A stretch of DNA of 9,771 nucleotides from a bacterium (lineage in GTDB: Bacteria > Krumholzibacteriota > Krumholzibacteriia > LZORAL124-64-63): positions 1-9,771 of the forward strand of contig JABIBH010000079.1 of the NCBI GenBank assembly GCA_018652925.1. The letters are read 5' to 3'. Below, piece after piece: positions 1 to 7,759 of the stretch (position 1 is its first letter; every line of letters starts with the position of its first letter). The position numbers were made by a program, and so were the translations under genes. The notes under the pieces are model-generated. The model saw nothing but the letters and a program-made list of their open reading frames with translations, searched no databases and was not told the origin of the DNA.

Positions 1-117
1 AGTGGTCTCGCTGCGAAAAAACGGAACGGCTTGCTGATTAGCCTGAGCAGCAGTTGCAATAACTGCTGCCAACATAAGACTGGTTCCAAGAGCAAGCGCG
101 ATTAAAGCACGTCTCAT
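1..117 (-). CDS. Exported protein, N-terminal fragment (runs off left edge)
   Basis: Only the first 39 codons lie in the window, open to base 1. They read as a clear Sec signal peptide: MRRALIALALG, a hydrophobic core to about residue 22, then ATAAQA with probable cleavage after A26. The mature protein would begin NQQAVPFF. The ATG overlaps the TGA of the upstream beta-helix gene (ATGA, bases 117-114), which points to translational coupling. An AGGAG-like stretch inside the last codons of the upstream gene lies about 15 bases before this ATG, rather far, so re-initiation by terminating ribosomes is likely. No mature domain is visible, so function is unknown. The basis is a start, a signal peptide and an open frame; the neighbour is also exported, so the two may act together at the cell surface or periplasm (inference). 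Confidence 0.7.
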   Translation of the reverse strand, partial: MRRALIALALGTSLMLAAVIATAAQANQQAVPFFRSETT

Positions 118-1715
118 TTAATTAGAATCATTCTCCTCGACTGTTTCATGCCCATGGCATGTAGTTCATAGAAATATACACCGCTTGCGGCGGGGCGGTC
201 GTTGTTGTCTCGACCATTCCAAGCGGACTCGTGGCGACCTGCCGGGAGGTCACCCAGGGTGATATGCTTCACCGCTCTACCCTGCACATCCCTGATTATT
301 AACTCAGCAGATGCAGGTTCGTCAAGCATGAAAGCTATTGTTGTCGATGGATTAAATGGATTTGGATAGTTACCAAGAAGCTGGAATGACGCTGGAGCAT
401 CAACTCCAGTCTCGCCACAGCCAGCACCAATATAACCACAGAAATCGCCACAAAGATCAGCTGCAGGGCTTTCACTTCCCGGAACATACATTTCAGGATC
501 ACCACAGAACAGAGGGTCAGCAGAAATGTTGTTACCGGAATCGATGCCACAAATTGCATCACCTCCAGCATTACCATAAATATTGCTGCAGGAAACAGTT
601 GGTGAACCACCAAAGGAACAATAAAGAGCCTCACCAGCAGTAGAATTCAAAATCATGCTGTATTGAATTACAGGATCTGCGCCATACTGGAAGAACATTC
701 CACCAGCAGAACCTACAGTTGAGTTTTCGATAATGGTACAATGATCAAAGGTAGCAGACGGAGATGCTGTACAATCTACGCCTCCACCATCGCCATAAAC
801 ACCTGTCAAACTGTTACGGGCAATCAGACAGTATTCAATCAGAGGAGTTGATCCGTTAACAGAAATACCGCCACCAAGTGAATTGTCACCTGAGGCTATG
901 TTGTCGTTGATTCTACTATTTGAAAGTGAACCACCAGAGTTGTTCAGATAGCTGACACCACCACCATAACCTAAAGTGGTATTACCATTTATCTCACAAC
1001 CACTGATTGTTGGGCTTGAACCTGTTACACAAATTCCGCCACCATTTCCATACGCTGCATTGATAACATTTCCGGTAATTGTGCAATAAAGAATTGTTGC
1101 GTCACTCTGGTTACGAATGAAAATACCAGCGCCACTTGGTGCTTCATTATTTTCGACGATACAGCTTTCAATAACCGGGGAGCTGAATTCTTCAACAGAG
1201 ATTCCGCCTCCCTGTTTTGCTTCGTTATTATAACAGTGTAATCTCAATAAAAATGGAGAGGCATTGTCATAGCAAATCAGCCCGCCATCAAGATTTTCGG
1301 TAATTTTGACATCGCTGATAACAACATCATTCCCAACTTCACGAATTAAGATACCTGCACCATAAATAGCAGCATAGGCACCACGAACCTGAAGATTTTC
1401 AACACTACAGTTTGAAACAGCTTCAATAAATATTCCACGCCCAATACCCTGTGCATCGATAATTGTGGCATCAGGACCAGCACCACGTAAAGTAACGCCA
1501 GTTTTCATAATAACGCATGCAGGAGTACTTTCAGGACCTTCAGTTTCATGAGTACAGTCGTTATATGTTCCTGCATCAACCAGAACAACGTCGCCAGAGG
1601 ATGCTGCCTGAACTGCATCATGAATCTGGGCATAGTCACCGGGAACATAAATTGTTGCAGCCAAAGCAGGCAGCGCAAAGAGCAAGAAGGCAATCAAGGT
1701 TGCGTTCCTTAACAT
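114..1715 (-). CDS. Secreted right-handed parallel beta-helix protein with FlgD-like sorting tail
   Basis: The 533-residue product is a probable cell-surface or secreted protein. Residues 1-19 form a signal peptide, with likely cleavage at ALPALA/AT. Residues 21-50 (TIYVPGDYAQIHDAV...GDVVLVDAGTY) are the classic N-terminal cap of parallel beta-helix proteins of the pectin-lyase-like fold. From about 70 to 400 there are repeated coils of 24-30 residues of the type GGGI-x-V ... I-x-x-C-x-I-x-x-N, ending in the common ISADPLFC closing segment. Residues 446-533 are a FlgD-like/Por-type sorting tail (NYPNPFNPST, WNGRDNN, ASGVYFYEL, final RRMILIK), expected to direct export by a type IX-like pathway and then be removed. 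No lyase active site can be assigned, so an enzymatic role against polysaccharide is only one option; adhesion or a structural role is equally possible. The start is fixed by GGAGG at 1727-1723 with a 7-base spacer. The gene overlaps the next one downstream by ATGA. Confidence 0.9.
   Translation of the reverse strand: MLRNATLIAFLLFALPALAATIYVPGDYAQIHDAVQAASSGDVVLVDAGTYNDCTHETEGPESTPACVIMKTGVTLRGAGPDATIIDAQGIGRGIFIEAVSNCSVENLQVRGAYAAIYGAGILIREVGNDVVISDVKITENLDGGLICYDNASPFLLRLHCYNNEAKQGGGISVEEFSSPVIESCIVENNEAPSGAGIFIRNQSDATILYCTITGNVINAAYGNGGGICVTGSSPTISGCEINGNTTLGYGGGVSYLNNSGGSLSNSRINDNIASGDNSLGGGISVNGSTPLIEYCLIARNSLTGVYGDGGGVDCTASPSATFDHCTIIENSTVGSAGGMFFQYGADPVIQYSMILNSTAGEALYCSFGGSPTVSCSNIYGNAGGDAICGIDSGNNISADPLFCGDPEMYVPGSESPAADLCGDFCGYIGAGCGETGVDAPASFQLLGNYPNPFNPSTTIAFMLDEPASAELIIRDVQGRAVKHITLGDLPAGRHESAWNGRDNNDRPAASGVYFYELHAMGMKQSRRMILIK
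117..380 (-). other. FlgD-like C-terminal sorting domain of the beta-helix protein
   Basis: Residues 446-533. This is a small beta-sandwich that starts with LLGNYPNPFNPSTTIAF, passes through LIIRDVQGR and SAWNGRDNN, and ends ASGVYFYEL...RRMILIK. The pattern matches the secretion tail annotated as type A sorting domain in Bacteroidota and related FCB phyla. It is the same length (88 residues) as the tail of the C25-like protein encoded at 1984-7047 and shares the decapeptide NYPNPFNPST with it, although the DNA codes it with different codons. Confidence 0.85.
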
Positions 1716-1783
1716 AGGAAATCCTCCAAAGAAACTTATTTTGAATACATGGTCATCTGGCGGGAATGATGACTCGAACTCGC

Positions 1784-1792
1784 ATTATAACA
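1784..1792 (-). promoter_or_regulatory. Extended -10 promoter for the beta-helix gene
   Basis: On the minus strand the bases read TGTTATAAT, a consensus TATAAT at 1789-1784 preceded by TG with one base between. The -35 position 17 bases upstream (CATACA, 1812-1807) matches TTGACA at only three of six bases, as is usual for extended -10 promoters. Transcription would start near 1777, giving a leader of about 60 bases before the ATG at 1715. This assumes a standard housekeeping sigma factor. Confidence 0.5.
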
Positions 1793-1813
1793 TATAATTC
1801 GGTGATTGTATGT

Positions 1814-1830
1814 AATAATGTGCAATTATT
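1814..1830. promoter_or_regulatory. AT-rich palindrome, possible operator between divergent promoters
   Basis: AATAAT-gtgca-ATTATT is a perfect 6-base inverted repeat around a 5-base centre. It sits between the two divergent promoters, just upstream of the minus-strand -35 region. A regulator bound here could affect both surface-protein genes. The region is AT-rich, so a chance palindrome is quite possible, and no regulator family can be named. Confidence 0.2.
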
Positions 1831-1871
1831 CAGTGTCATTCATTTAATCCCACAAAAAACGCCTGCCCCTC

Positions 1872-1900
1872 TTCACAACACACAATATATAGTGTATAAT
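1872..1900 (+). promoter_or_regulatory. Sigma-70-type promoter for the C25-like gene
   Basis: TTCACA (1872-1877, five of six matches to TTGACA) is followed after exactly 17 bases by a perfect TATAAT (1895-1900). Transcription would begin around 1907, leaving a leader of about 77 bases before the ATG at 1984. The leader is notably more GC-rich than the promoter region and shows no clear riboswitch or attenuator. Confidence 0.6.
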
Positions 1901-1983
1901 ATACGCACGATCATAACTTTGACCGCGTTCCACCCCGATGGCTTACCCCGCCCCATCTCAGGAATTCGCAACCTGGAGGCATC

Positions 1984-4900
1984 ATGCGCTCTCGACTAAC
2001 TGTCGTATTTTTCTGTTTACTCTTGTCTATCTCTGCATTTGCTGCTGAAGTTCAGCAACAAGTTTTGGCTTTGGATAACTCTATTGCCGACACCAAACCT
2101 GCAGTCACTGTTATAAGTGAAACTGCTGAAGGTTTAACACTTGAGTTTACTCTTCCTGAAATTACCAGAGAAGATGTAACTATCGCAGGTGAATCATGGC
2201 AACATTTCTCCATCAAGGGTGGCGAATTCCGTGGTGACAATGGCGAGCCTGGTCTTCCTACATTTTCAACTTTGGTAACTATTCCAGATATTGCTGGCGT
2301 TTCAGCATCGTCATCAGTTGTTTCTTCAACTGTTATCAGCGATGTTAAAATTCTTCCAATTCAGAACGATGGAGAAAGTTTTGAAGTCGACAATGTTGCA
2401 TACAGCAGAGCAACACAACTTAGTGCAGCCGAGGTTGGCAGCCCTTCAATGATGGGTAACCTGCGTGTTGTTCAAGTTACTTTCAATCCTTTGAGCTGGA
2501 ATCCGGAAACAGGGGAAGCGACTGTTGCTTCAAGAATCAGTGCAGAGATTAATTTCTCAGGTATTGATCGTACAAATTCACCAGCAAGACACAACACAGT
2601 CATTACCGAATCATTTGACAACATGTATCGCAATTCGGTTGCCAACTATGATTCTGATTCCAGGGGCGTAACCGTAGACCGTGGTACTTATCTGATCATA
2701 CACCCTGAAAATTCTACTGTTTCAAACCTGTTAAAGCCGCTGGTTGGCTGGCGTGAAGAGCTGGGTTACAACGTAATCGTTGCTACAACAACGCAAACTG
2801 GAACAAGTACAACTTCAATCAAAAACTATATTCAAAACCAGTATGACACTTTGCAGACACCACTTGAATTTGTGACTCTGGTTGGTGATGCCAACGGTTC
2901 AGTTACTATCCCAACCTTCACTGAGAATCTCAGTGGTTATGGTGGCGAAGGTGATCATAGTTATACCTGCCTTGAAGGTGGCGATGTACTTTCTGATATT
3001 CACCTGGGACGTATCTCTGTTTCCAGTACAACTGAACTTGAAACAGTTATCGATAAAATCGTAACTTATGAAATGATTCCTCCAACAAGTGCCGATCCAG
3101 GCTGGTTTGACAGAGCACTTCTTGTTGGCGATCCATCTGCAAGTGGTATCACTACTATTTATGTAAACCAATGGGTAAAAAATGAACTGCTCAACTTTGG
3201 TTATACTCAAATTGATACTGTCTGGAGTGGAAACTTCTCCACTGCAATGATGAATGGTGTTGGAGACGGAATTTCCTTCTTTGGTTATCGTGGTTACTGG
3301 GGTATGAGTGGCCTTAACTCTACAAACATTATGTACATGGACAACGGCTATGAGCTGCCATTTGCAATCCTTCTGACTTGCGATACAGGTACTTTTGAAT
3401 CTGATGGCAACTGTAATAGTGAAGCGTTTCTCAGGGCTCCTAACGGTGGCGCTGTAGCTAGTATTGGAACAGCAACAACAGGAACACACACTCGATATAA
3501 CAACTGTGTTTACACGGGTATTGCTGATGGAGTAATCAACACTGGTGATTTCAGAGTTGGTCCTGCCGTTACTTATGGCAAGTTAGCAATGTACAACAAC
3601 TACAACCTTTCTGAACCAGATAAAGTTGAAATCTGGTGTGTCTGGAACAACCTGATGGGTGATCCTGCTACAGAAATGTGGACATCACTTCCTGATGATT
3701 TTGCTCCTGAAAATGCATCGGCAATCCCAGCAGGTGCAACTTCATATAATGTTGTTGCCCTTGACTCATATGGTGCCCCTGTTCCAAATGCAATGGTTGT
3801 GCTTCTGAAAGACGGAATGGGTTCTGTTCACGGTAGAACCGATGACAATGGTAACGTTACATTGCCAATGACTGGTCTTACTGAAGGCACAATGAAACTG
3901 ACTATTACCAGTCATGACATGGTTCCTCACAGACAGGATATCACTGTTTCTGCCAATGCAAATTATGCTGGTGTTTCATCTTTCAGTATCAATGGCGATG
4001 GCCAGGCAAATCCAAATGAGTCTGCTACTTTGAGTATTGATATGCTCAACTATGACTCAACTCAAATGGGCAATGTTTCTGCTGAACTTTTCAGTAGCAA
4101 TCCTTATATCAACATTGTTTCTGGATCTGTTGCTTTTGGCACTGTTGCTTCTGGAGCAACTTTTGCTGGTGACTATGACATCCAAATTTCTGCCGACTGC
4201 CCGGGTGGATCTGACATCATGCTTGAAATGGTTGTCACTTCTGATGGCGGTTCATGGACTTCCGGCGTTCCTGTTGAAGTCTTCGGTGCCGATGCCAGTT
4301 TAAACCTGGTTACATTCTATGTTCCTGGCAATGACCTTGATCCTGGTGAATCAGGTGCTGTCACTGCATCACTTGTTAACGATGGAAACCTTGCTACCGG
4401 TTCATTCACCGCAACTCTTTTAAGCAGCAGTCCCTGGGTGACAGTTTCAGACCCAACTGGTACTTACGCTTCCATCGCTCCAGGTGGACATGCAGACAAT
4501 AGTGGTGACCAGTTTGCTGTCTCAGTTTCAAATGACTGCTATCCGGGACACATGGCAAACTTCACAATCGAAATCACATATGCTGATGGTAGTGAAGATA
4601 TTGCTGAATTCTCAGCCAATGTTGGAACCGTATCTTCATCTGACCCGGTTGGACCAGATGGATATGGTTACTACATTTTTGATGATACCGATACTGATTA
4701 CGGCTTTGCTCCAGTCTATGACTGGCACGAAATTTCAATTACTGGTACAAGTGTTGGGCTGAATGACAATGGTTGGGAACAGGACGATACCAAAACTCTG
4801 GATATGCCATTTGATTTCCAATACTACGGTGAAGTTTTCAATAAAATTTCAGTTTGTTCAAACGGTTGGGTTGCACCTGGTACTACTTCACTGCAGAACT

Positions 4901-7047
4901 ATCGTAACTGGGCATTGCCTTCTGTAGGTACTGCAAACGGTTTGATCGCTGCATTCTGGGACAACCTCACAACTGACACAGGTGGCGTTTATTACTATCA
5001 CGATACTACAAACAATCTGTTTATTATCGAGTGGGATAATGTCAAAAACTACCTGAATCGTTACGAAACATTCGAGATTATAATTTATGACCCAGCTCAT
5101 TACCCAACTGACACTGGTGATTGTATGATCGACATCCAATACCAGGCTGTTGACAACTACGACACTCAGAATGGTTATGCTACAGTTGGACTGCAAAACC
5201 TTGACCGCTCTGATGGTCTTACTTACACCTACTGGAATCAATACGCAGCAGGTGCAGCAACACTGTCAGCTGGCAGAGCACTCCGCTTTATGCCAGTGGC
5301 TCCAACTGCTCAAGGAACTATTGCAGGTCACATCGATATTGCAGTGCCAGTTTCCCGAGCAGCATCAGGTGTAACTGTTGCCGTTCTTGGCAGTGGAAGA
5401 ATTTTCACTTCCGATGTAAATGGTGATTACATGGGTGGCGTTCCTGTAGGCACATATGATGTTGTTGCCTATCACGCAAGCCTTGAGTCTGATACTCTCT
5501 TCAATGTTGAAGTTCTTGAGGGTCAGACAGCTACTTGTGACTTCACTATGATGGATATTGCTGGACCTGAATTTATAAACACAACTGTTTATCCAGGCAC
5601 AGATAACACAACCGGTCCTTATGTAATTCAGACCAACGTTACTGATTTCAGTGGCATCGGTGAACTGCATTTCTATTACATGACAAGCGGTAGCACTCAG
5701 GTTTATGAACTTGCTCTTACTGACCTTGGTAACGACGATTATCAGGCTGAAATTCCTGGTCAGGTGCTTGGCACTCGTGTTCGTTACTGGTTAACTGGTA
5801 CCGACACTCAAGGAATGTTCTCAAGCGATCCTGAGACAGGCCCAGTAGATAGTTATTCGTTCCGTATCGATCAGGAAATGTCATTCTATCATGACATGGA
5901 ATCAGACAGTGGCTGGACTATTGGCGCAGCAGGTGACGATGCCACAACTGGTATCTGGACTCGCGTAGATCCTAACGGAGTTGTAGAAGGAGCCACACAG
6001 ATTGCTCCTGAAGACGATGCTACTCCAGACCCTGGTACCATGTGTTTCATAACAGGACAAAGTCCTCCAGGTTCTGCACAAGGTACTGAAGATGTTGATG
6101 GTGGAACAACAACACTGTTATCTCCGGTCTTCGACCTCAATGGTTACAATGATGTGACTGTTTCATACAGACGCTGGTACACCAATGACACTGGATTTGG
6201 TCCTGGTGAGGACTTCTGGGTTGTTGAAGTGTCTGACGGTGGCAGCTGGGTTGAACTTGAGAATACAACTTCCAGTGACCGCAGCTGGTCATTGCAAAGC
6301 TTTGCGCTGGATGGACTGATTGGAATGACTTCAACAGTTCAGTTCCGATTTATTGCCAGTGACTATGGTAACGGTTCAGTTGTTGAAGCTGGTGTTGATG
6401 AGTTTACAGTTGCTGGCTACACAGCCAGCTATGACTCAGAAAATCCACTGGTAACACTGACCGCTCCAAACGGTGGTGAGACATTTAATGCTGGTGACAA
6501 CATCAGCGTTGAATTCACTTCAAGTGACAACAACTCTGTTGCTGGTTCACTAGTGATGTTCTCAAATGACAACGGTACTTCCTGGACACAGCTTCTATAT
6601 TCCGGAGCTGCAGATTCACATGTTGATGTTAATCTGCCTATGCTGGAAACATCAAGCGCCAGAATCAAAGTTGTTGTATTTGATGCTCAATTGAATATGC
6701 GTGATGATGTTTCTGATGGCACCTTTACTATCGATGACGGAGCAAGTGCAGTTGGTGAAGAACTGCCAATGACTGTCATGTTGAATGGCAACTATCCAAA
6801 CCCATTCAACCCAAGCACCGAGATATCGTTTGCATTGCCAGCTCAAAGCAGAGCCAGCTTGCAAATTTACGATACTGCAGGCCGATTGGTTCGCACTCTG
6901 ATTAGTGGCGAGCTTGACGCAGGCACACACTTTGTGACCTGGAATGGTAAAACAGACAATGGCAACATCACTGCATCAGGCGTTTACTTCTATCGTCTTG
7001 ATACAGAAAGAAAATCAATAACACGCAAGATGCTGTTACTGAAATAA
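1984..7047 (+). CDS. Giant secreted peptidase C25 (gingipain)-like multidomain protein with FlgD-like sorting tail
   Basis: The 1687-residue product has a signal peptide (residues 1-20/21, SISAFA/AEV) and a propeptide-like beta-rich region (about 45-200, with the GEPGLPTFSTLV element common before C25 domains). The C25 domain spans about 234-570: it opens GTYLIIHP, contains FVTLVGDANG, LLTCDTG with the nucleophile-type Cys466, and closes LMGDPATEMW. The residue usually filled by catalytic His (the HG of gingipains) is Tyr438 in YRGYWGMSG, 28 residues before the Cys; His502 (GTHTRYNN) is the nearest conserved-looking His after it. Downstream are a carboxypeptidase-regulatory-like module (about 587-650), CARDB/Ig-like repeats (660-875), a beta-sandwich with MPFDFQYYG (891-1105), a second regulatory-like module (1111-1185), an Ig-like segment, a MAM/jelly-roll-like region (1299-1478), a PNGGE-type Ig domain (1487-1585) and the sorting tail (1600-1687). 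The start has GGAGG 4 bases upstream. It is probably a surface or secreted protein; whether it cleaves peptides is uncertain. Confidence 0.9.
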   Translation: MRSRLTVVFFCLLLSISAFAAEVQQQVLALDNSIADTKPAVTVISETAEGLTLEFTLPEITREDVTIAGESWQHFSIKGGEFRGDNGEPGLPTFSTLVTIPDIAGVSASSSVVSSTVISDVKILPIQNDGESFEVDNVAYSRATQLSAAEVGSPSMMGNLRVVQVTFNPLSWNPETGEATVASRISAEINFSGIDRTNSPARHNTVITESFDNMYRNSVANYDSDSRGVTVDRGTYLIIHPENSTVSNLLKPLVGWREELGYNVIVATTTQTGTSTTSIKNYIQNQYDTLQTPLEFVTLVGDANGSVTIPTFTENLSGYGGEGDHSYTCLEGGDVLSDIHLGRISVSSTTELETVIDKIVTYEMIPPTSADPGWFDRALLVGDPSASGITTIYVNQWVKNELLNFGYTQIDTVWSGNFSTAMMNGVGDGISFFGYRGYWGMSGLNSTNIMYMDNGYELPFAILLTCDTGTFESDGNCNSEAFLRAPNGGAVASIGTATTGTHTRYNNCVYTGIADGVINTGDFRVGPAVTYGKLAMYNNYNLSEPDKVEIWCVWNNLMGDPATEMWTSLPDDFAPENASAIPAGATSYNVVALDSYGAPVPNAMVVLLKDGMGSVHGRTDDNGNVTLPMTGLTEGTMKLTITSHDMVPHRQDITVSANANYAGVSSFSINGDGQANPNESATLSIDMLNYDSTQMGNVSAELFSSNPYINIVSGSVAFGTVASGATFAGDYDIQISADCPGGSDIMLEMVVTSDGGSWTSGVPVEVFGADASLNLVTFYVPGNDLDPGESGAVTASLVNDGNLATGSFTATLLSSSPWVTVSDPTGTYASIAPGGHADNSGDQFAVSVSNDCYPGHMANFTIEITYADGSEDIAEFSANVGTVSSSDPVGPDGYGYYIFDDTDTDYGFAPVYDWHEISITGTSVGLNDNGWEQDDTKTLDMPFDFQYYGEVFNKISVCSNGWVAPGTTSLQNYRNWALPSVGTANGLIAAFWDNLTTDTGGVYYYHDTTNNLFIIEWDNVKNYLNRYETFEIIIYDPAHYPTDTGDCMIDIQYQAVDNYDTQNGYATVGLQNLDRSDGLTYTYWNQYAAGAATLSAGRALRFMPVAPTAQGTIAGHIDIAVPVSRAASGVTVAVLGSGRIFTSDVNGDYMGGVPVGTYDVVAYHASLESDTLFNVEVLEGQTATCDFTMMDIAGPEFINTTVYPGTDNTTGPYVIQTNVTDFSGIGELHFYYMTSGSTQVYELALTDLGNDDYQAEIPGQVLGTRVRYWLTGTDTQGMFSSDPETGPVDSYSFRIDQEMSFYHDMESDSGWTIGAAGDDATTGIWTRVDPNGVVEGATQIAPEDDATPDPGTMCFITGQSPPGSAQGTEDVDGGTTTLLSPVFDLNGYNDVTVSYRRWYTNDTGFGPGEDFWVVEVSDGGSWVELENTTSSDRSWSLQSFALDGLIGMTSTVQFRFIASDYGNGSVVEAGVDEFTVAGYTASYDSENPLVTLTAPNGGETFNAGDNISVEFTSSDNNSVAGSLVMFSNDNGTSWTQLLYSGAADSHVDVNLPMLETSSARIKVVVFDAQLNMRDDVSDGTFTIDDGASAVGEELPMTVMLNGNYPNPFNPSTEISFALPAQSRASLQIYDTAGRLVRTLISGELDAGTHFVTWNGKTDNGNITASGVYFYRLDTERKSITRKMLLLK
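6781..7044 (+). other. FlgD-like C-terminal sorting domain of the C25-like protein
   Basis: Residues 1600-1687. It begins LNGNYPNPFNPSTEISFALP, contains LQIYDTAGRLVRTL and TWNGKTDNG, and ends ASGVYFYRL...TRKMLLLK. It has the same length and landmarks as the tail of the divergent beta-helix protein, which implies that both use the same export and surface-attachment route (inference from known Por-tail proteins). Confidence 0.88.
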
Positions 7048-7053
7048 AACTAT

Positions 7054-7099
7054 GGCGACGAGGCGCTCCCCGCTTCGCCTTGTCGCCTTTTCAGTTTTT
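7054..7099 (+). terminator. Intrinsic terminator of the C25-like gene
   Basis: Seven bases after the TAA, a 12-base-pair stem (GGCGACGAGGCG 7054-7065 with CGCCTTGTCGCC 7076-7087, one G-T pair) closes a 10-base loop. It is followed by TTTT, then CAG, then TTTTT. Its strength and position mark the end of the C25-like transcript. Confidence 0.85.
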
Positions 7100-7102
7100 A
7101 CA

Positions 7103-7133
7103 AAAAGAGGAGATGCAAAGTGTCTCCTCTTTT
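7103..7133. terminator. Second, symmetrical hairpin with A/T flanks
   Basis: AAAAGAGGAGA (7103-7113) pairs perfectly with TCTCCTCTTTT (7123-7133) around a 9-base loop. The A-run before and T-run after make it terminator-like on both strands. It may back up the first terminator. Because the lipoprotein gene starts only 30 bases later, it could instead lie in that gene's leader. The GAGGAG inside the stem is not the ribosome binding site used. Confidence 0.6.
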
Positions 7134-7150
7134 GTTATGTTCATCTGACA

Positions 7151-7156
7151 AGGAGG
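7151..7156 (+). promoter_or_regulatory. Ribosome binding site setting the lipoprotein start
   Basis: A perfect AGGAGG lies 6 bases before the ATG at 7163. It decides the start over an in-frame ATG at 7052, which falls at the terminator hairpin and has no such site. Confidence 0.85.
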
Positions 7157-7162
7157 ACAGTG

Positions 7163-7759
7163 ATGAGTAAGTTTCTGGTTTTATTGTTGGTTTGTGGTGC
7201 TTTGATCAGCGGATGCGAGCAGAGCGATGTCATAGAATTCAAGGCTGTTGTTGATGCAGGTAGTGAGCTGGCTGAAGATCAGTTTAGTTGCGATATACTT
7301 TTCTATCGTGCTGTAAGTAAAAAGTCAGGCAAGTTGCTTGGCGTGAAAGACTCTTTCAAAGTAAGCAGTAAAAAGAAAAACAAATACTTGAGAGCTGCTA
7401 TCGATATTAATAATCCACAACTGGATAAAACTCATCAGATTCATCTGGGCTGGATCAGGCCCGATGGCAGAGAGATGTTCCGCAAGTTTGGTGAAGTCAC
7501 AATGACTAAAACCGATGACGGTTACACTACAAATATTGTTTGGTTAAAAGCTGAAGATTTGCATTACTCAAAAGTTGAAGATCCAATCGTAACTGAAAAA
7601 CCAACTTTCAGACTTGATACAAAACTCAACATAGCACCTGAAAAAGAACGCGACCCCGGCACCTACGCTATGCGTGTGTACTGGAATCGCGAGTTCCTTT
7701 ATGAAAAATCTGTTGAGCTGGTTGTACCTGAAGAATATATGCCTAAAGAAGAGGACTAA
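7163..7759 (+). CDS. Putative outer-membrane lipoprotein, family not recognised
   Basis: The 198-residue product has a short basic start (MSK), a hydrophobic stretch and a lipobox LISGC with the lipidated Cys at position 18. Glu at 19 rather than Asp argues against inner-membrane retention by the classical rule, which was defined in enterobacteria. The mature part is charged and beta-strand-rich. Residues about 165-190 (GTYAMRVYWNREFLYEKSVELVV) resemble the last strands of an Ig-like or C2-like beta-sandwich, so ligand binding or assembly of surface structures is possible. A lysine-rich patch (KKKNK, about 71-75) is notable. No catalytic motif is seen. No promoter was found between the hairpin ending at 7133 and the start, so expression may depend on read-through or a weak promoter. 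The stop codon overlaps that of the convergent ABC ATPase gene by 4 bases. Confidence 0.82.
   Translation: MSKFLVLLLVCGALISGCEQSDVIEFKAVVDAGSELAEDQFSCDILFYRAVSKKSGKLLGVKDSFKVSSKKKNKYLRAAIDINNPQLDKTHQIHLGWIRPDGREMFRKFGEVTMTKTDDGYTTNIVWLKAEDLHYSKVEDPIVTEKPTFRLDTKLNIAPEKERDPGTYAMRVYWNREFLYEKSVELVVPEEYMPKEED

Noticed and set aside
335..643. Two roughly 95-codon frames on both strands inside the beta-helix gene
   Set aside because: Both are shadows of the beta-helix reading frame, with odd composition (His/Gln-rich on the plus strand) and no start signals.
1759..1853. tRNA-like bits on the minus strand: GAGTTCGAGTC near CATTCCCGCCA, with GTGGGAT about 90 bases upstream able to pair with the end
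   Set aside because: The T-arm stem does not pair, no D-arm or anticodon arm can be drawn, and the stretch overlaps a good -10 element. It may be a chance match or a decayed tRNA end; a covariance-model tRNA search would settle it.
1766..1999. 77-codon plus-strand frame across the intergenic region
   Set aside because: It runs through both promoters, has no ribosome binding site, no recognisable protein character and overlaps the start of the C25-like gene.
2899..3489. 196-codon minus-strand open frame opposite the C25 domain
   Set aside because: It is an antisense shadow of a well-supported domain, with composition typical of the reverse of a beta-rich protein and no start signals.
7052..7162. 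Upstream in-frame ATG that would lengthen the lipoprotein by 37 residues
   Set aside because: It lies at the base of the terminator hairpin, lacks a ribosome binding site and would bury the lipoprotein signal; the ATG at 7163 has a perfect AGGAGG.
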